Positions 50,888-60,421 are shown, counted from the stretch's first letter. The stretch is 64,000 nucleotides of DNA from Anodontia alba (GCA_964016985.1 OZ024828.1:710001-774000), one strand, 5' to 3'. The notes: generated from the sequence alone by a model not told the origin. Made by a program: numbers and translations.

Positions 50888-51095
50888 TTCTCTGGGAGAA
50901 CACACAAAATGACCCACAAGGGGTGACGGGTCGTTAAACCCCAACACAGTCAATTCAGAATGCGCTATACTATTTGCCTTTTATCCAACAGTTCTTGAAG
51001 ACAACAGGTTGTAAAATGAACTTGTTCAAATGTTAGGACAAATATGGCAAGGAACTAAGGTGGCCTAATATTTAGGGTGAATACACTTTCCCTTT
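50575..51095 (-). mobile_element. Family D element split by SINE S2b
   Basis: 'cctaagtgctgagacaaaca', 'gcaaacacagtgtagaccta', up to 'cagaatgcgct'. After the SINE the last 11 bases repeat, then 'atactatttgccttttatcc', 'atgaacttgttcaaatgtta', 'gcaaggaactaaggtggcct', 'tttagggtgaatac'. Confidence 0.72.
50647..50955 (+). mobile_element. SINE S2b with target duplication
   Basis: Flanked by CAGAATGCGCT (50636-50646 and 50956-50966). Same layout as S2a: 'gaggtggtcgggtgttgcaa', 'cgtcactccgggggtgtcc', 'gcaaggcctgctatccttgt', a CT-rich part with a 31-base C-run (50857-50887), then 'gtgacgggtcgttaaacccc' and AACACAGTCAATT. The proline- and glycine-rich frames here are artefacts of the C-run. Confidence 0.83.
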
Positions 51096-51159
51096 CCAAA
51101 TGTGAACAGTGATGACCCATGCCAGTCTGATTTTGCTGTTTGTCTTTTTTTAGAATACT

Positions 51160-51565
51160 GTATTTACCCTAAACATTCAAACATCTTAACCCTAGTCCTG
51201 CTGAACCCGTATATGTCTTGCTTTTGCAAACAGTGTAGATCCAGATCAGTTGGCTTCTTCAGAAGCCAACTGATCTGGATCTACACTGTTTGCTATTAAG
51301 TATGTGAATTTATATCAGCAGTCTGAATCAAGTAATCTGATTGGCTGAAAATTAGAAATGGGTGTGGCATCTTAATTTATTCAGTAGGACAAGGGTCAGC
51401 TACTTACCATTCTTATCCTAGAATGTGAAGAACTCCATTTTACTACCTGTTGATGTGTCTAAAAAACTTCTTGGTGTGTGGCAAACAGTGTAGACCCTGC
51501 ATTATGCAGCATCTGATCAGGCTCTAAACTGTTTGTGCAGACCTGTCCATCCAAATATTTAGGGT
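51160..51565 (+). mobile_element. Family D element split by A20
   Basis: 'ctgtatttaccctaaacatt' and 'caaacatc' before A20, then 'tacttaccattcttatccta', 'ctccattttactacctgttg', stem 'ggcaaacagtgtagaccc' / 'ctgatcaggctctaaactg', 'cagacctgtccatcc', 'atttagggt'. A20 sits at the TTAA that D carries near its left end. Confidence 0.75.
51186..51399 (+). mobile_element. Family A MITE, copy A20, tip inverted
   Basis: TTAACCCTAGTCCTGCTGAA; right end 'ttcagtaggacaagggtca' (TTAA decayed). Upright by its spacers, but the tip is GGCTTCTTCAGAAGCC. Confidence 0.83.
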
Positions 51566-51767
51566 CTACACAGGGTTTAGAAAACAACAAAGTACATTTC
51601 CATTTGACAAATACGGACTACTTAGCTATTTTTGGTCATCACTGTTGGCATCACTTTTTGTATTTGATGGGTAGTTTTCCCCAGAGCAGCCCAAGTAATA
51701 ATGTCATTTCCTTAACTTTTTATCTCTTTCCAGTAGTATTAGTGGACCCAAAATCTGGTAGTCCCAA

Positions 51768-51880
51768 TTAACCTTTAGCCTGCTTCATTGTACCTGCAGC
51801 ATTCTCTGAGCAAATTCAGCAGATGACAAATTCACTAACCGGAATGATATGGCCTTAACAGTGTTGACTAGGCTGTAAAT
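51768..51880. mobile_element. Family C fragment and SINE tail
   Basis: TTAACCTTTAGCCTGCTTCA, 'gagcaaattcagcagatgac', then 'aacagtgttgactaggctgt' (S1-type tail). Confidence 0.45.
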
Positions 51881-52262
51881 CTCCATCAGAAATGAACAAA
51901 GCTAGGCAGCTGTGACAATGTGTAATCATTTTTTCTTCATACAGAGGAATTGTCCTATTCTTTAATGAGTTCTTTTGTCCACTGTAAGTAAATCAATAGA
52001 TTCCAGTATTGATGGTTTCAGATGCACTTTTATGCTTCAGCACAAGTTTTATTATTGTACAGCACATGACCCATCCATCATCTTTTAAACTAGGTTACTT
52101 TGAATTTGAAGCTTGCTCAGTAATCCTGCTTGCTTTTATCACATGAAAAAAAAAAAATGGGTCATTGTGGTGCATTGTTTTTCAGATTTATGCCTTTCAG
52201 CAGTGTTTTTAAGGTAGGAGCATGCTGGGGACCACGTATATCAATTCTGATATTTCCTAGTT
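51881..52262. other. Spacer, no assignable features
   Basis: AT-rich; no inverted repeats or frames supported. Confidence 0.5.
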
Positions 52263-52476
52263 TTAATCCTAGTCATGCTGAATAAATTAAGATACCACAC
52301 CCATTTTTAATTGTCTGCCAATTAGAACACTTGATCCAGGTTATTGATACATATTCACATACTGAATGACAAACAGTGCAGATCCAGATCAGTTGGCTTC
52401 TTCAGAAGCCAACTGAGCTGGATCTACACTGTTTGTAAAGGCAGGGTATATCCGGGTTCAGCAGGACTAGGGTTAA
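52263..52476 (-). mobile_element. Family A MITE, copy A21
   Basis: TTAATCCTAGTCATGCTGAA and TTCAGCAGGACTAGGGTTAA; hairpin with one mismatch; inverted. Confidence 0.84.
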
Positions 52477-52521
52477 TATATACATGTATATATTTACTGT
52501 ACTGCCTGAATTCAAAGATAC

Positions 52522-52660
52522 CGTAGTTACCCTGAGTATTGGGATACCAAAACTTCTTGCAATACTTACCCTAAAATTTGAGAAAAGATCTACTACCAGT
52601 TGATGTGTCTAAAATATTGCTGGACAAATGGCAAACAATGTAATTTAATAGTTCGTCTGT
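52522..52660 (+). mobile_element. Family D left half
   Basis: TACCGTAGTTACCCTGAGTA, 'acttcttgcaatacttaccc', 'gttgatgtgtctaaaatatt', 'acaaatggcaaacaatgta'. Confidence 0.58.
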
Positions 52661-52924
52661 CATTACTGACAATGACCAATCTTAATCACATGTGAGAAAT
52701 GCTACTGTTTGTGTTTAAGATGGTTGATTAGACCAGTTCTAGCTATGAACTGTCTGTTGCAGATGGAACAACAGAGATCAGAGCAAGACAGCTCTGTTGG
52801 TGATGCCTTAACTTTTGCTTTGCACTGTACACGTTTCTGCTCGTTTTCTTGATTCTTTTTGCCTCATATTCACTAACACCTCTTTTGAGGAGCTCGTTCC
52901 TGTGCTATTTGTTCCCATGACTCT

Positions 52925-53015
52925 GTTGGCAAACAATATAGACTAATCAGATGCAGTGTTCTATGGCATCTTATCTGAGTCTATACTGTTTTACTCAGGC
53001 CTGTATATTTATATT
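52925..53015 (+). mobile_element. Family D right half
   Basis: 'ttggcaaacaatatagacta', 'atctgagtctatactgtttt', 'actcaggcctgtatat'. Confidence 0.5.
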
Positions 53016-53128
53016 TTTTTTAACCCTTTCAGCCTTCTAAACCAAAATAGATACTTATGCAAACACTGTAGTCATGGGTCATCTCATCAGGATCTATCTT
53101 CAATCTTTGATTTTTGACCAATATACAG

Positions 53129-53206
53129 TTTGCATCAATGATTGTGTCCCAATTCAAAGATGGCAGAGTCACTTCACACATTTGGATAGTGAAAGGATCA
53201 TATAAG
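53129..53206 (+). CDS. Possible exon, uncertain
   Basis: Acceptor 'gaccaatatacag' and donor AAG|GTATTT enclose 78 nt, exactly 26 codons (phase 0 to 0), with no stop: FASMIVSQFKDGRVTSHIWI then VKGSYK. The sequence is not part of a repeat family seen here. The acceptor lacks a strong pyrimidine tract and the opposite strand is also open for 87 codons (53029-53292), so chance is a real option. No family recognised. Confidence 0.22.
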
Positions 53207-53653
53207 GTATTTTTACTCTGTCCAGACATTATTTTGTTTCCATTCTTTTTGGAATTGTATATAGTTACTTCAGATGTCAGTTGGTTTGACAAGTTTTCAG
53301 TCTGAGCTATGACTGTAAGAATCTGATGTTATGACAGGCAGAGGAGGATAGATTACTTTTCCTGAATCAAAGAACACAGTAGAAAGCCAGATTGAATTAG
53401 ACTAATGTATGTATTGGGGTTACTGTAATTTGCCAGATCAAACTCTGTTACCTAAGTGATCCAGATCAAAATGTTACCAAGGAACAGTTTAATAAGGACC
53501 TACACTCTTTACCATTTGGCAAACATTTTTGTAGACACATATAATGGATTTGTTCAAAAGTATAGTAATTAAAGGGTTGAAATTGCAACACTTTGTACAG
53601 CCAATATATCAACCTCTTGTAAGACTGAATAGAAAATCTGAAAACTCTGTCCC

Positions 53654-53840
53654 ACATAGCTCCAGATAAGGCACTTTTTTCATCAAGAAGTACTGATATC
53701 TTTCTTATTTCTCTATGAAAGCATATGTTGTGGGTACTCATTAGAAGTGCCTCGCCGAGGCACTTCTAATGAGTACCCACAACATATGTTTCTGTGGAGA
53801 AATAAGAAAAATGTCAATACTTGTGACGTATCTGGAGCTT
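53654..53840. mobile_element. Family F element, copy F9, complete
   Basis: Ends CATAGCTCCAGATAAGGCAC and 'gacgtatctggagctttat'; 'gaagtactgatatctttct' / 'aagaaaaatgtcaatacttg'; a perfect hairpin ATATGTTGTGGGTACTCATT..AGAAGTGCCTCG. The reference copy for F. Confidence 0.82.
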
Positions 53841-53899
53841 TATATATGAACTGCAAGAGTTGCTTTCTGTGATTGGCACAATATTTGCAGTTCCTTTTA

Positions 53900-54110
53900 T
53901 TTGGACTAGACTTTGGTGAAATGATTTTTTTTCACTGTGATAACATAGGTTGTTGGTTCCTATTAGAAAATGCATATTGCTGAAACTCATTCCATAGCTT
54001 TATATAAGGCACTAATTTTCAATCTTTATCGCTCCTCTAATTAAAGTGCCCACAATATATATTTTTGTGGAGAAATAAGAGAAAAACATTATTGGATACA
54101 CCTGTCAAAG
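53900..54110. mobile_element. Family F, rearranged
   Basis: 'taggttgttggttcctatta', 'tccatagctttatataaggc', 'gtgcccacaatatatatttt', 'tggagaaataagagaaaaac'. Ends and arms are out of order. Confidence 0.4.
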
Positions 54111-54176
54111 AGAGCTTGAGAGTGGTTCCTATGAGACATGATGTTTTGTGGAGAAATAAATAATTTCCATTAATCT

Positions 54177-54386
54177 TTAACCCTTGTCCTGCTGAATAAA
54201 TTAAGATGCCACTCCCATTTTTAATTGTCAGCTAATCAGGTTACTTGATTCAGCTTGTTGATATAATTTCACATACTTAATGGCAAACAGTGCAGTTCCA
54301 GATCAGTTGGCTCAGAAGCCAACTGATCTGGATCTACACTGTTTGCAAAGGCAGGACATATCTGGGTTCAGCAGGACAAAGGTTAA
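54177..54386 (-). mobile_element. Family A MITE, copy A22
   Basis: TTAACCCTTGTCCTGCTGAA and TTCAGCAGGACAAAGGTTAA; the tip has lost four bases ('ttggctcagaagccaa'); inverted. Confidence 0.84.
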
Positions 54387-54516
54387 TGTGCATAGAAAAA
54401 AATGTAGAACAAGACTTCTTGTCTCTGAAAAGTTAAAAAAAAAAGAAAAAATAAATAAATAGATAAATAATTGAAAAAATGGTCTGCTACAGTTATGATT
54501 GGTACTTGAAGAATTA
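54383..54516. mobile_element. Family B right half, sharing TTAA with A22
   Basis: 'aacaagacttcttgtctctg', A-rich part, 'atggtctgctacagttatga', 'gtacttgaagaattaa'. Confidence 0.5.
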
Positions 54517-54744
54517 ACATATTTATGTCCAAAACAATTTCCAAGTATCTTGAGTAGAATTAGCGTTGAGCATTTGAGCCCTAATTTGACCATCTTAAGT
54601 TGGCTATTTGCAGATCTCCATATGAATGTATATTGATGAGTATTATTGATTGGAAAATAAGATTCTTAGATTCCTTAGATATTGAGACATTCCAGGAAAT
54701 ATTAGGACTGTATTTCCTTGGCTTAATAAGTAAAGCTTTTGTGA

Positions 54745-54954
54745 TTAATGTTTAGCATGCTGGAAAAAAAAAATCGGCAGACAATATTTTGAAATATTTT
54801 TCTTAATTTTTCCAGAAAACAGGATCTGACATTTCATGCAAATTGGCTTGGAGACAATAAGCATGAAAAGGCTGGATCTGTTAAATGGGAAATATAAGAA
54901 AAATATTTCAGTATGTCATCTGTGGAAAATTTTACTCAGCAATCCAAGCGTTAA
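54745..54954. mobile_element. Family C MITE, copy C18
   Basis: TTAATGTTTAGCATGCTGGA, 'gcagacaatattttgaaata', hairpin AACAGGATCTGACATTTCAT and loose complement, 'gtatgtcatctgtggaaaat', 'caatccaagcgttaa'. Confidence 0.7.
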
Positions 54955-55700
54955 CATAGTACGTAGATTTATAAAGTAAATGAAAAGCAGCAATGTCTTT
55001 AGACTGCAATGGAGATGATGTTATGTTATAAAATTTCAAACATTTGGCCTTAAAAAAAAAAAAAAAAAAAAAGAAAAAAAATTGATTCTCAGGCACCGCC
55101 TGTCATCTGTCAAAAAATAATGGTCTCGTATATACATTTTTTTTTTCCAGTGAGAGCCAGTTGCGATCCTGACCATAAGCTTATTGTATACTTATTTACT
55201 TGCAAAGAAAATGTGTAAACTATGAACTGTTTACATTGTTTGGGACTGGAAACTTGCATTCCAAAAACTTTCTGTAAAACTGCCACCACTTTGTTTTGCC
55301 AAACAAACCGAAATGTCCAAGAATTGTACCAAACTGAAAAAAAAATAAAAAATAAAAAGCCGCATCTATTTTTTTATTTATTCATTTATTTTTTTAAAGT
55401 GCCTTAGAATCTAAATACTTTGTTTTTGGTCCCAGTTGTTGAGCTTAAAATTTTATGGTAATATTAAATAAACTTACTTGGGATCAGCTTTTTAAAGTGC
55501 AGGTCTTTAATCTCCAAAAAAGTTAATCCACATGCAATAATAGTGGGTTTTAGTTTATCCCGCTGTTTGTTTGTATTAGATTAAATATTCACCTCAATTG
55601 TGGTGTTGTTGAATTGAATTCTGATTTTATTGGCAGAGTTGAAGGCATCATCTCTGTTTACTGTTTTGTCTATTATTATTGATCAATTGATCGGAATTGA
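54955..55700. other. Spacer with A-run and possible Q-end
   Basis: 'ggccttaaaaaaaaaa' then 'gattctcaggcaccgcctgt' at 55048-55105 resembles the left end of element Q. The rest (55130-55700) has no assignable features. Confidence 0.35.
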
Positions 55701-55917
55701 TTAACCAACCTTTAGCGCTCTCTGAGCAATTTCAGTCAACAACAAAGTGATGATTTTTCTTATTTTTTTCCAGAAAATATGATGTGACATTTCATGCAGA
55801 TTGTCTCCTATGGAGACAATTTGCATGAAATACCGAACGGTATTTTCTAGAGAAAAGAATTTAAGAATATAATTTGAGAATGTTGTCTGAATTTTTTAAC
55901 CAGCATGCTAAGTATTG
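55701..55917. mobile_element. Family C MITE, copy C19
   Basis: TTAACCAACCTTTAGCGCTC, hairpin 'aaaatatgatgtgacatttc'..'ttgcatgaaataccgaac', 'gaatgttgtctgaatttttt', 'agcatgctaagtatt'. Confidence 0.68.
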
Positions 55918-56319
55918 AAATGGTCTGTGTATTTGGAGCTTGTGAAGGGTTCACAAACCTATATAGAAAAGTAGTCATGCATAGTGATAGTTTCAATACT
56001 ATATATAATGTTTGATAACGTTTAGATTTATTCTGTTTGGTATCTTTTTGAAGGAATCATTGGAACTGACACAATCATTTTAGTGATTAACGCATCAAGA
56101 AAATAACAATTTTGTGACAATTCATTTTAGTTTGTGGTAAAATATATTCCGTTTAGTGTGGTAACTAAATGTATTGATTTTATTTGTGGATAAATGGGAA
56201 AAAAAAAATAAGGATTTTTAAAAATTGCAGTTTGAAATTTTAGTGGCTATATGAGTTGGGATTCTGAAGAATATAGGGATATGAATTATATTTAGTATAT
56301 CCTGTTTGTTTAAACACTG

Positions 56320-56343
56320 GTGTGTGTGTGTGTGTGTGTGTGT
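56320..56343. repeat. (GT)n microsatellite
   Basis: About 12 GT units. The flanking stretch 55918-56515 has no other feature. Confidence 0.9.
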
Positions 56344-56516
56344 TAATATGGGTCGCAGCATCAGAAAACATATACCTTTTCTTTGGGATATGAGCAATCT
56401 GATTACAATCTTCAATAGGTGCATTTTGGTAAGCAAAGGAGACAAAATTTCTTCTATGGCCAACTAAGACTTTGATAAGACTGCGCAGATGCACAGGCTG
56501 ATTTCATTGAACACTT

Positions 56517-56623
56517 CCCAGTCAGCATTCTACGTAAATCTATATCGGACCGTCATCAGCCCGTCAGGGTAGCTGACGGGCCGATGACGGCCCGATGTAG
56601 ATTTACGTAGAATGCTAGCTGGG
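56517..56623. mobile_element. Family L short palindrome
   Basis: AGCATTCTACGTAAATCTAT..GTCATCAGCCCGTCAG faces CTGACGGGCCGATGACGG..ATAGATTTACGTAGAATGCT-like sequence. Outer 'cccagtcagcattctacg' and 'cgtagaatgctagctggg' are inverted. About 107 bp and GC-richer than its surroundings. One copy only. Confidence 0.6.
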
Positions 56624-56684
56624 TTATGTCAGAAGGTACATTTTCTTGTATATATTCAACACTGGACTCTTTTAACTACTCCAA

Positions 56685-56935
56685 GCCCCGAGGTTATAAA
56701 ACCGTTTTCATGCTCAGCTCAGCTGAGCACGAAATTTTCTCAGCTAATGAATATGAAAATGCCAACTAAAGTTGGCATTTTCATATTTATTAGCAGAGAA
56801 AATGTCATGTTCAGCTCTGTTAAGCAAGAAAGAATTTGCAATTGTTAATAATTTGAGATTTATTAGCAGGACAAAATTCATGCTCAGCTGAGTTCAGCAT
56901 GAAAAAAGTTTTATAACCTTGGGACCAAGTTCCAG
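56685..56935. mobile_element. Family K element, copy K2
   Basis: CCCCGAGGTTATAAAACCGT and 'agttttataaccttggga' ends; hairpin ATGAATATGAAAATGCCAAC / GTTGGCATTTTCATATTTAT; repeated TCAGCTCAGCTGAGCA motifs; 'tttattagcaggacaaaatt' and 'tattagcagagaaaatgtca' indicate arm duplication. Confidence 0.65.
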
Positions 56936-57029
56936 TCATGTTTGGATCTAACTGTTGATAGTTGATGTTTCTTGAACAGTTTGATGTTCTTTAAACAAAG
57001 CCATTATAATGTTATCATGCACTTACCAT

Positions 57030-57240
57030 AACCCTTATATGCATAGGTCTAGATAAGGGAGGGTATCCGGTAAATATTTTTCTTATTTCTCCACACAAAA
57101 ACATATGCTGTGGGTACTCATTAGAAGTGCCTCGGTGAGGCGCTTCTAATGAGTACCCACAACGTATGTTTTTGTGGAGAAATAAGAAAAATATCAATAC
57201 TTTTGGATTGAAAAAAGCTCATTAACTAGTGCTATGCTTA
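57030..57240. mobile_element. Family F element, copy F11
   Basis: 'tgcataggtctagataaggg', 'aatatttttcttatttctcc', a perfect hairpin ACATATGCTGTGGGTACTCA..GAAGTGCCTCGG and complement, 'aagaaaaatatcaatacttt', 'cattaactagtgctatg'. Confidence 0.75.
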
Positions 57241-57374
57241 TAAGACAAAAATGCTCATTAGATGATACCTTAATGAGACTGTAAAACTTAGATTTAAAAC
57301 ATCCCTACAGTGTGTATTCATTTGAGAATGATAATGATATTGGGTGATAACGTGACAAATGCTGTTTGTAATAG

Positions 57375-58255
57375 ACCACCTTGCAATTTGTAATTAGGAA
57401 GAAATATGGTAGTGATAATATTTTACCTATGCGAAAAATTGTGGTGGTAATTAGGCAGAAAATATGGTATTAAAAATAATTTAATTGTGCAGACAGTGTA
57501 GTGGTACTTATATAGACAGAAAATGTGGTAGTGATAATATTTTATTTTTACAGAAAGTGTGGTGGTAATTAGGCAGATAATAGTAGTGATAATATTTTAC
57601 CTGTGCAGAAAATGTGGTAATTAGGCAGAAAATGGAATGTTGATAATATTTTACCTGTGCAGAAAGTGTGGTGGTAATTAGGCAGAAAATGTGGTAGTGA
57701 TATAATATTTTACCTGTGCAGAAAGTCTTGTAGTAATTAGGCAGAAAATATGGTAGTGGTAATATTTCATCTGTGCAGAAAGTGTGGTGGTAATTAGGCA
57801 GAAAATGTGGTGGTGATAATATTTTACCTCTGCAGAAAGTTTGGTGGTAATTCAGGCAGGAAGTGTGGTGTTGATAATATTTACCTGTGCATAAAGTGTG
57901 GTGGTAATTAGGCAGAAAATGTGGTGGTGATAGTATTTTACTTGGGCAGAAAGTGTGGTGGTAATTAGGCAGGAAGTGTGGTGTTGATAATATTTACCTG
58001 TGCATAAAGTGTGGTGGTAATTAGGCAGAAAATGTGGTGGTGATAGTATTTTACTTGGGCAGAAAGTGTGGTGGTAATTAGGCAGAAAATGTAGTTGTGA
58101 TAATAATTTGTCTGGGCAAAAACTGTGGCAGTAACTTGGAAGAAAATGTGGTGGTGATAATATTTTACCATTGCAGAAAGTGTGATGGTGATAATATTTT
58201 TTGTAGAAAGTGTGGTGATGATATTTTCAGTGCAGAAAGTGTGGTGGTTGAAAGT
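57375..58255. repeat. 57-bp minisatellite with 113-bp higher-order unit
   Basis: Units 'gtgtggtggtaattaggcag' + 'aaaatgtggtggtgataata' + 'ttttacctgtgcagaa'. About 15 units. At 57855 and 57968 two successive 113-bp blocks are almost identical, showing local duplication of a dimer. The 98-codon reverse frame at 57965-58261 (YYHHHIF repeats) is an artefact. Confidence 0.88.
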
Positions 58256-58561
58256 TGTCATGATTTTTTTTTATCAAAACTGTATCTTTTGTGGGGGCTA
58301 CTTAGCTGAGCACCTGCAGTATTAAAATCACCTTTTCCAGCTATTTCTCAGACTCTAGTGTCTCTATATTTTTAGAAGCTGCCTTTATTAATAGAACTGC
58401 TATGATCAGTCACATGACAGACAGATCAGAACAGGGTTTGGGGTTCTACTGAAACCCTCAATCCAGATGCATTTTGACTAATAACTTTAGTTGTCTTTGA
58501 GGATAGTTATGAAAATTGAAGCACCAAATGAGTGGAACAAGTAACATTAATCTGTTTTGAA

Positions 58562-58784
58562 TGTAACCCTTGTCATGCTGAATATTTTAAGATGCAATGT
58601 CCACTTCTAATTTCCAGCCAATCAGATTACTTGATCTGTTTTTTTTTTTTTTTTTATAGAAATTCACATATTTAATGACAAATAGTGCAGATCCAGATCA
58701 GTTGGCTTCTTCAGAAGCCAACTGATCTGGATCTACACTGTTTGCTAAGACAGGGCATGTTGTGTTCAGCAAGAGAAGGGGTAA
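58562..58784 (-). mobile_element. Family A MITE, copy A23
   Basis: 'gtaacccttgtcatgctgaa' and 'ttcagcaagagaaggggtaa'; hairpin intact; TTAA sites mutated at both ends; T-run inside. An old copy, inverted. Confidence 0.78.
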
Positions 58785-59160
58785 TATGTATTATTGCCCT
58801 GTTTGAACTTACTAGAACTCTAGGCCACCTTTTTTATTTCTGACCTGTTTTCTTTGTTACTGTGACTAGGCCTGAAGACAGCCACTATGGTCTTTATTTC
58901 CTTTGGTTTCTTTAAAGCAGAAAATCACAGCAAATTCTGTGCATGCATGTAACATTTATTGGACACATTTTCAATCAAAAACCATTTTCTACAAAAAATG
59001 TTTGTTTCTTATTATGACAAGCTTCTGAGAATGTAATTATGATGATGGATGGTGATTACTGTAATTGAGGAGGCCTGAGGTGGGAACATGTCCACAATCT
59101 CCCATAGTCTAGCAGCAGAACTCAGACCAGACTGCACAGTCATTTAGTCTGGTCTTTGCT
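58785..59160. other. Spacer, no assignable features
   Basis: No inverted repeats, arrays or frames supported. Confidence 0.5.
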
Positions 59161-59169
59161 TGTTGTTAT

Positions 59170-60032
59170 AGAATTTAGCAATTATCACCAGTCACAACTC
59201 TAGCATATTGCATCCTAGTATATATATTTTTTCTGAGAAAATAAGGCTTAACAATTTATGTGAATCATCAACCATGCAATTGATTCACATGAAATATGAT
59301 GCTTTATTTTCTCAGAAAAAAAAAATGAAAAGAAATTGAATGTCATCTGCTACAGTTTTGAATGGCTTGGTAAACATCACGAAAACATGCCTATATAATT
59401 TTGACCCCCTTAAACCCCACTTTTGTATAGTAAAACTGGGGTTTACAGGGGTATACATTAATTTTCTTATTTCTGCTCAAAACATAGATTGTGGGTACTC
59501 GTTAGAACCGCCTCGTCGAGGCGGTTCTAACGAGTACCGCAATCTATGTTTTGAGCAGAAATATGAAAAAAATATCAGTTTTTTTATCTGAAAAATTTCG
59601 GTTTTTGGAGATGAAACTTTTAATATATTTGAATAGGCGTGTTTTCGTAATGGTAAACATTTTGTTCTGAAAAAATAAGGCTTGATCTGCTGTGCAGATG
59701 GTCCACATGAAATATCAAACCTTACTTTCTCAAAAAAAAAAAAAAAGAATGCTGTCTGCTCCAGTTTTGAAGTGACTTGACAAACATTTTCTTTTCTGAG
59801 AAAATAAGGCATGACAGTTCATGTGAATCAATTCTGCCAAGCTTTACGTTCATAGGAAAAAAAAAAAAAAAAAAGAATGTTCTGCTACAATTTTGAATGG
59901 TTTGGCAAAGAGATTTTTTTTTTTCGAGAAAGCCTTGTATTGATAAAAAATAAAATAAATAAATAAAAAAAAATAGAAACAGAAAGTCGCCTGCTACAGT
60001 TTTTGAGTGATCACAGTGCTTTAAGTGTTATA
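59170..60032. mobile_element. Cluster of family B pieces, tandem arms, with an F insert
   Basis: First B: 'caccagtcacaactctagca', hairpin TGAGAAAATAAGGCTTAACA..complement, 'gaatgtcatctgctacagtt'. Then, after the F element, three more right-arm or left-arm units, each with 'aataaggc' or 'gccttg', an A-run, and 'gtctgctccagttttgaa', 'gttctgctacaattttgaat' or 'cgcctgctacagtttttgag'. The end is 'acagtgctttaagtgttata'. The arms seem to have been multiplied in tandem. Confidence 0.55.
59390..59625. mobile_element. Family F element inside the B cluster
   Basis: 'aattttcttatttctgctca', hairpin ATAGATTGTGGGTACTCGTT..AGAACCGCCTCGTCG and complement, 'gagcagaaatatgaaaaaaa'. A small palindrome 'taaaccccacttttgtatag' / 'actggggttta' sits just left of it. 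The hairpin is perfect, but its bases differ from F9. Confidence 0.62.
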
Positions 60033-60119
60033 TAGACTGCAAATATCTGCACACAGCAGAAATTATCTGCAGAGCTAAAGACAAGCCTGGATTTTTTACT
60101 ATTCAGGTGATATGTCATA

Positions 60120-60324
60120 ATATTTTGCATGCTTGGTAAAAATTTCAGCAGACGTTTTGAATTTTGTTTTTCTTATTTTCCCCTAAACACAGGATTTGAC
60201 AGTTCATACAAATGGACCAAAGGAGACAGTTTGCATGAAATGTCAACACCTGTCTTCTTGGAAAATAAGAAAAATATTTTAATATGTTGTCTGCTGAATT
60301 TTTTATCCAGAGTGTTAAGCATTA
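60120..60324. mobile_element. Family C MITE, copy C20
   Basis: 'gcatgcttggtaaaaatttc', 'agcagacgttttgaat', hairpin CACAGGATTTGACAGTTCAT and loose complement, 'aatatgttgtctgctgaatt', 'agagtgttaagcatta'. Confidence 0.7.
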
Positions 60325-60421
60325 GATAATGATGTCATAAGATAGATTTTCCTTCAGTGGGGACTTTTTTGTTATTGCTACTGGGCATTATTATCTCTCT
60401 GAGAAAACTATCCTTCATTAT

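Noticed and set aside
50630..50926. Proline- and glycine-rich frames
   Set aside because: Produced by the C-run inside SINE S2b.
52763..52799. A 37-nt exon after 'tctgttgcag'
   Set aside because: No pyrimidine tract, a weak GTGATG donor and no supporting context.
57965..58261. Reverse frame with repeating YYHHHIF
   Set aside because: Translation of the 57-bp minisatellite.
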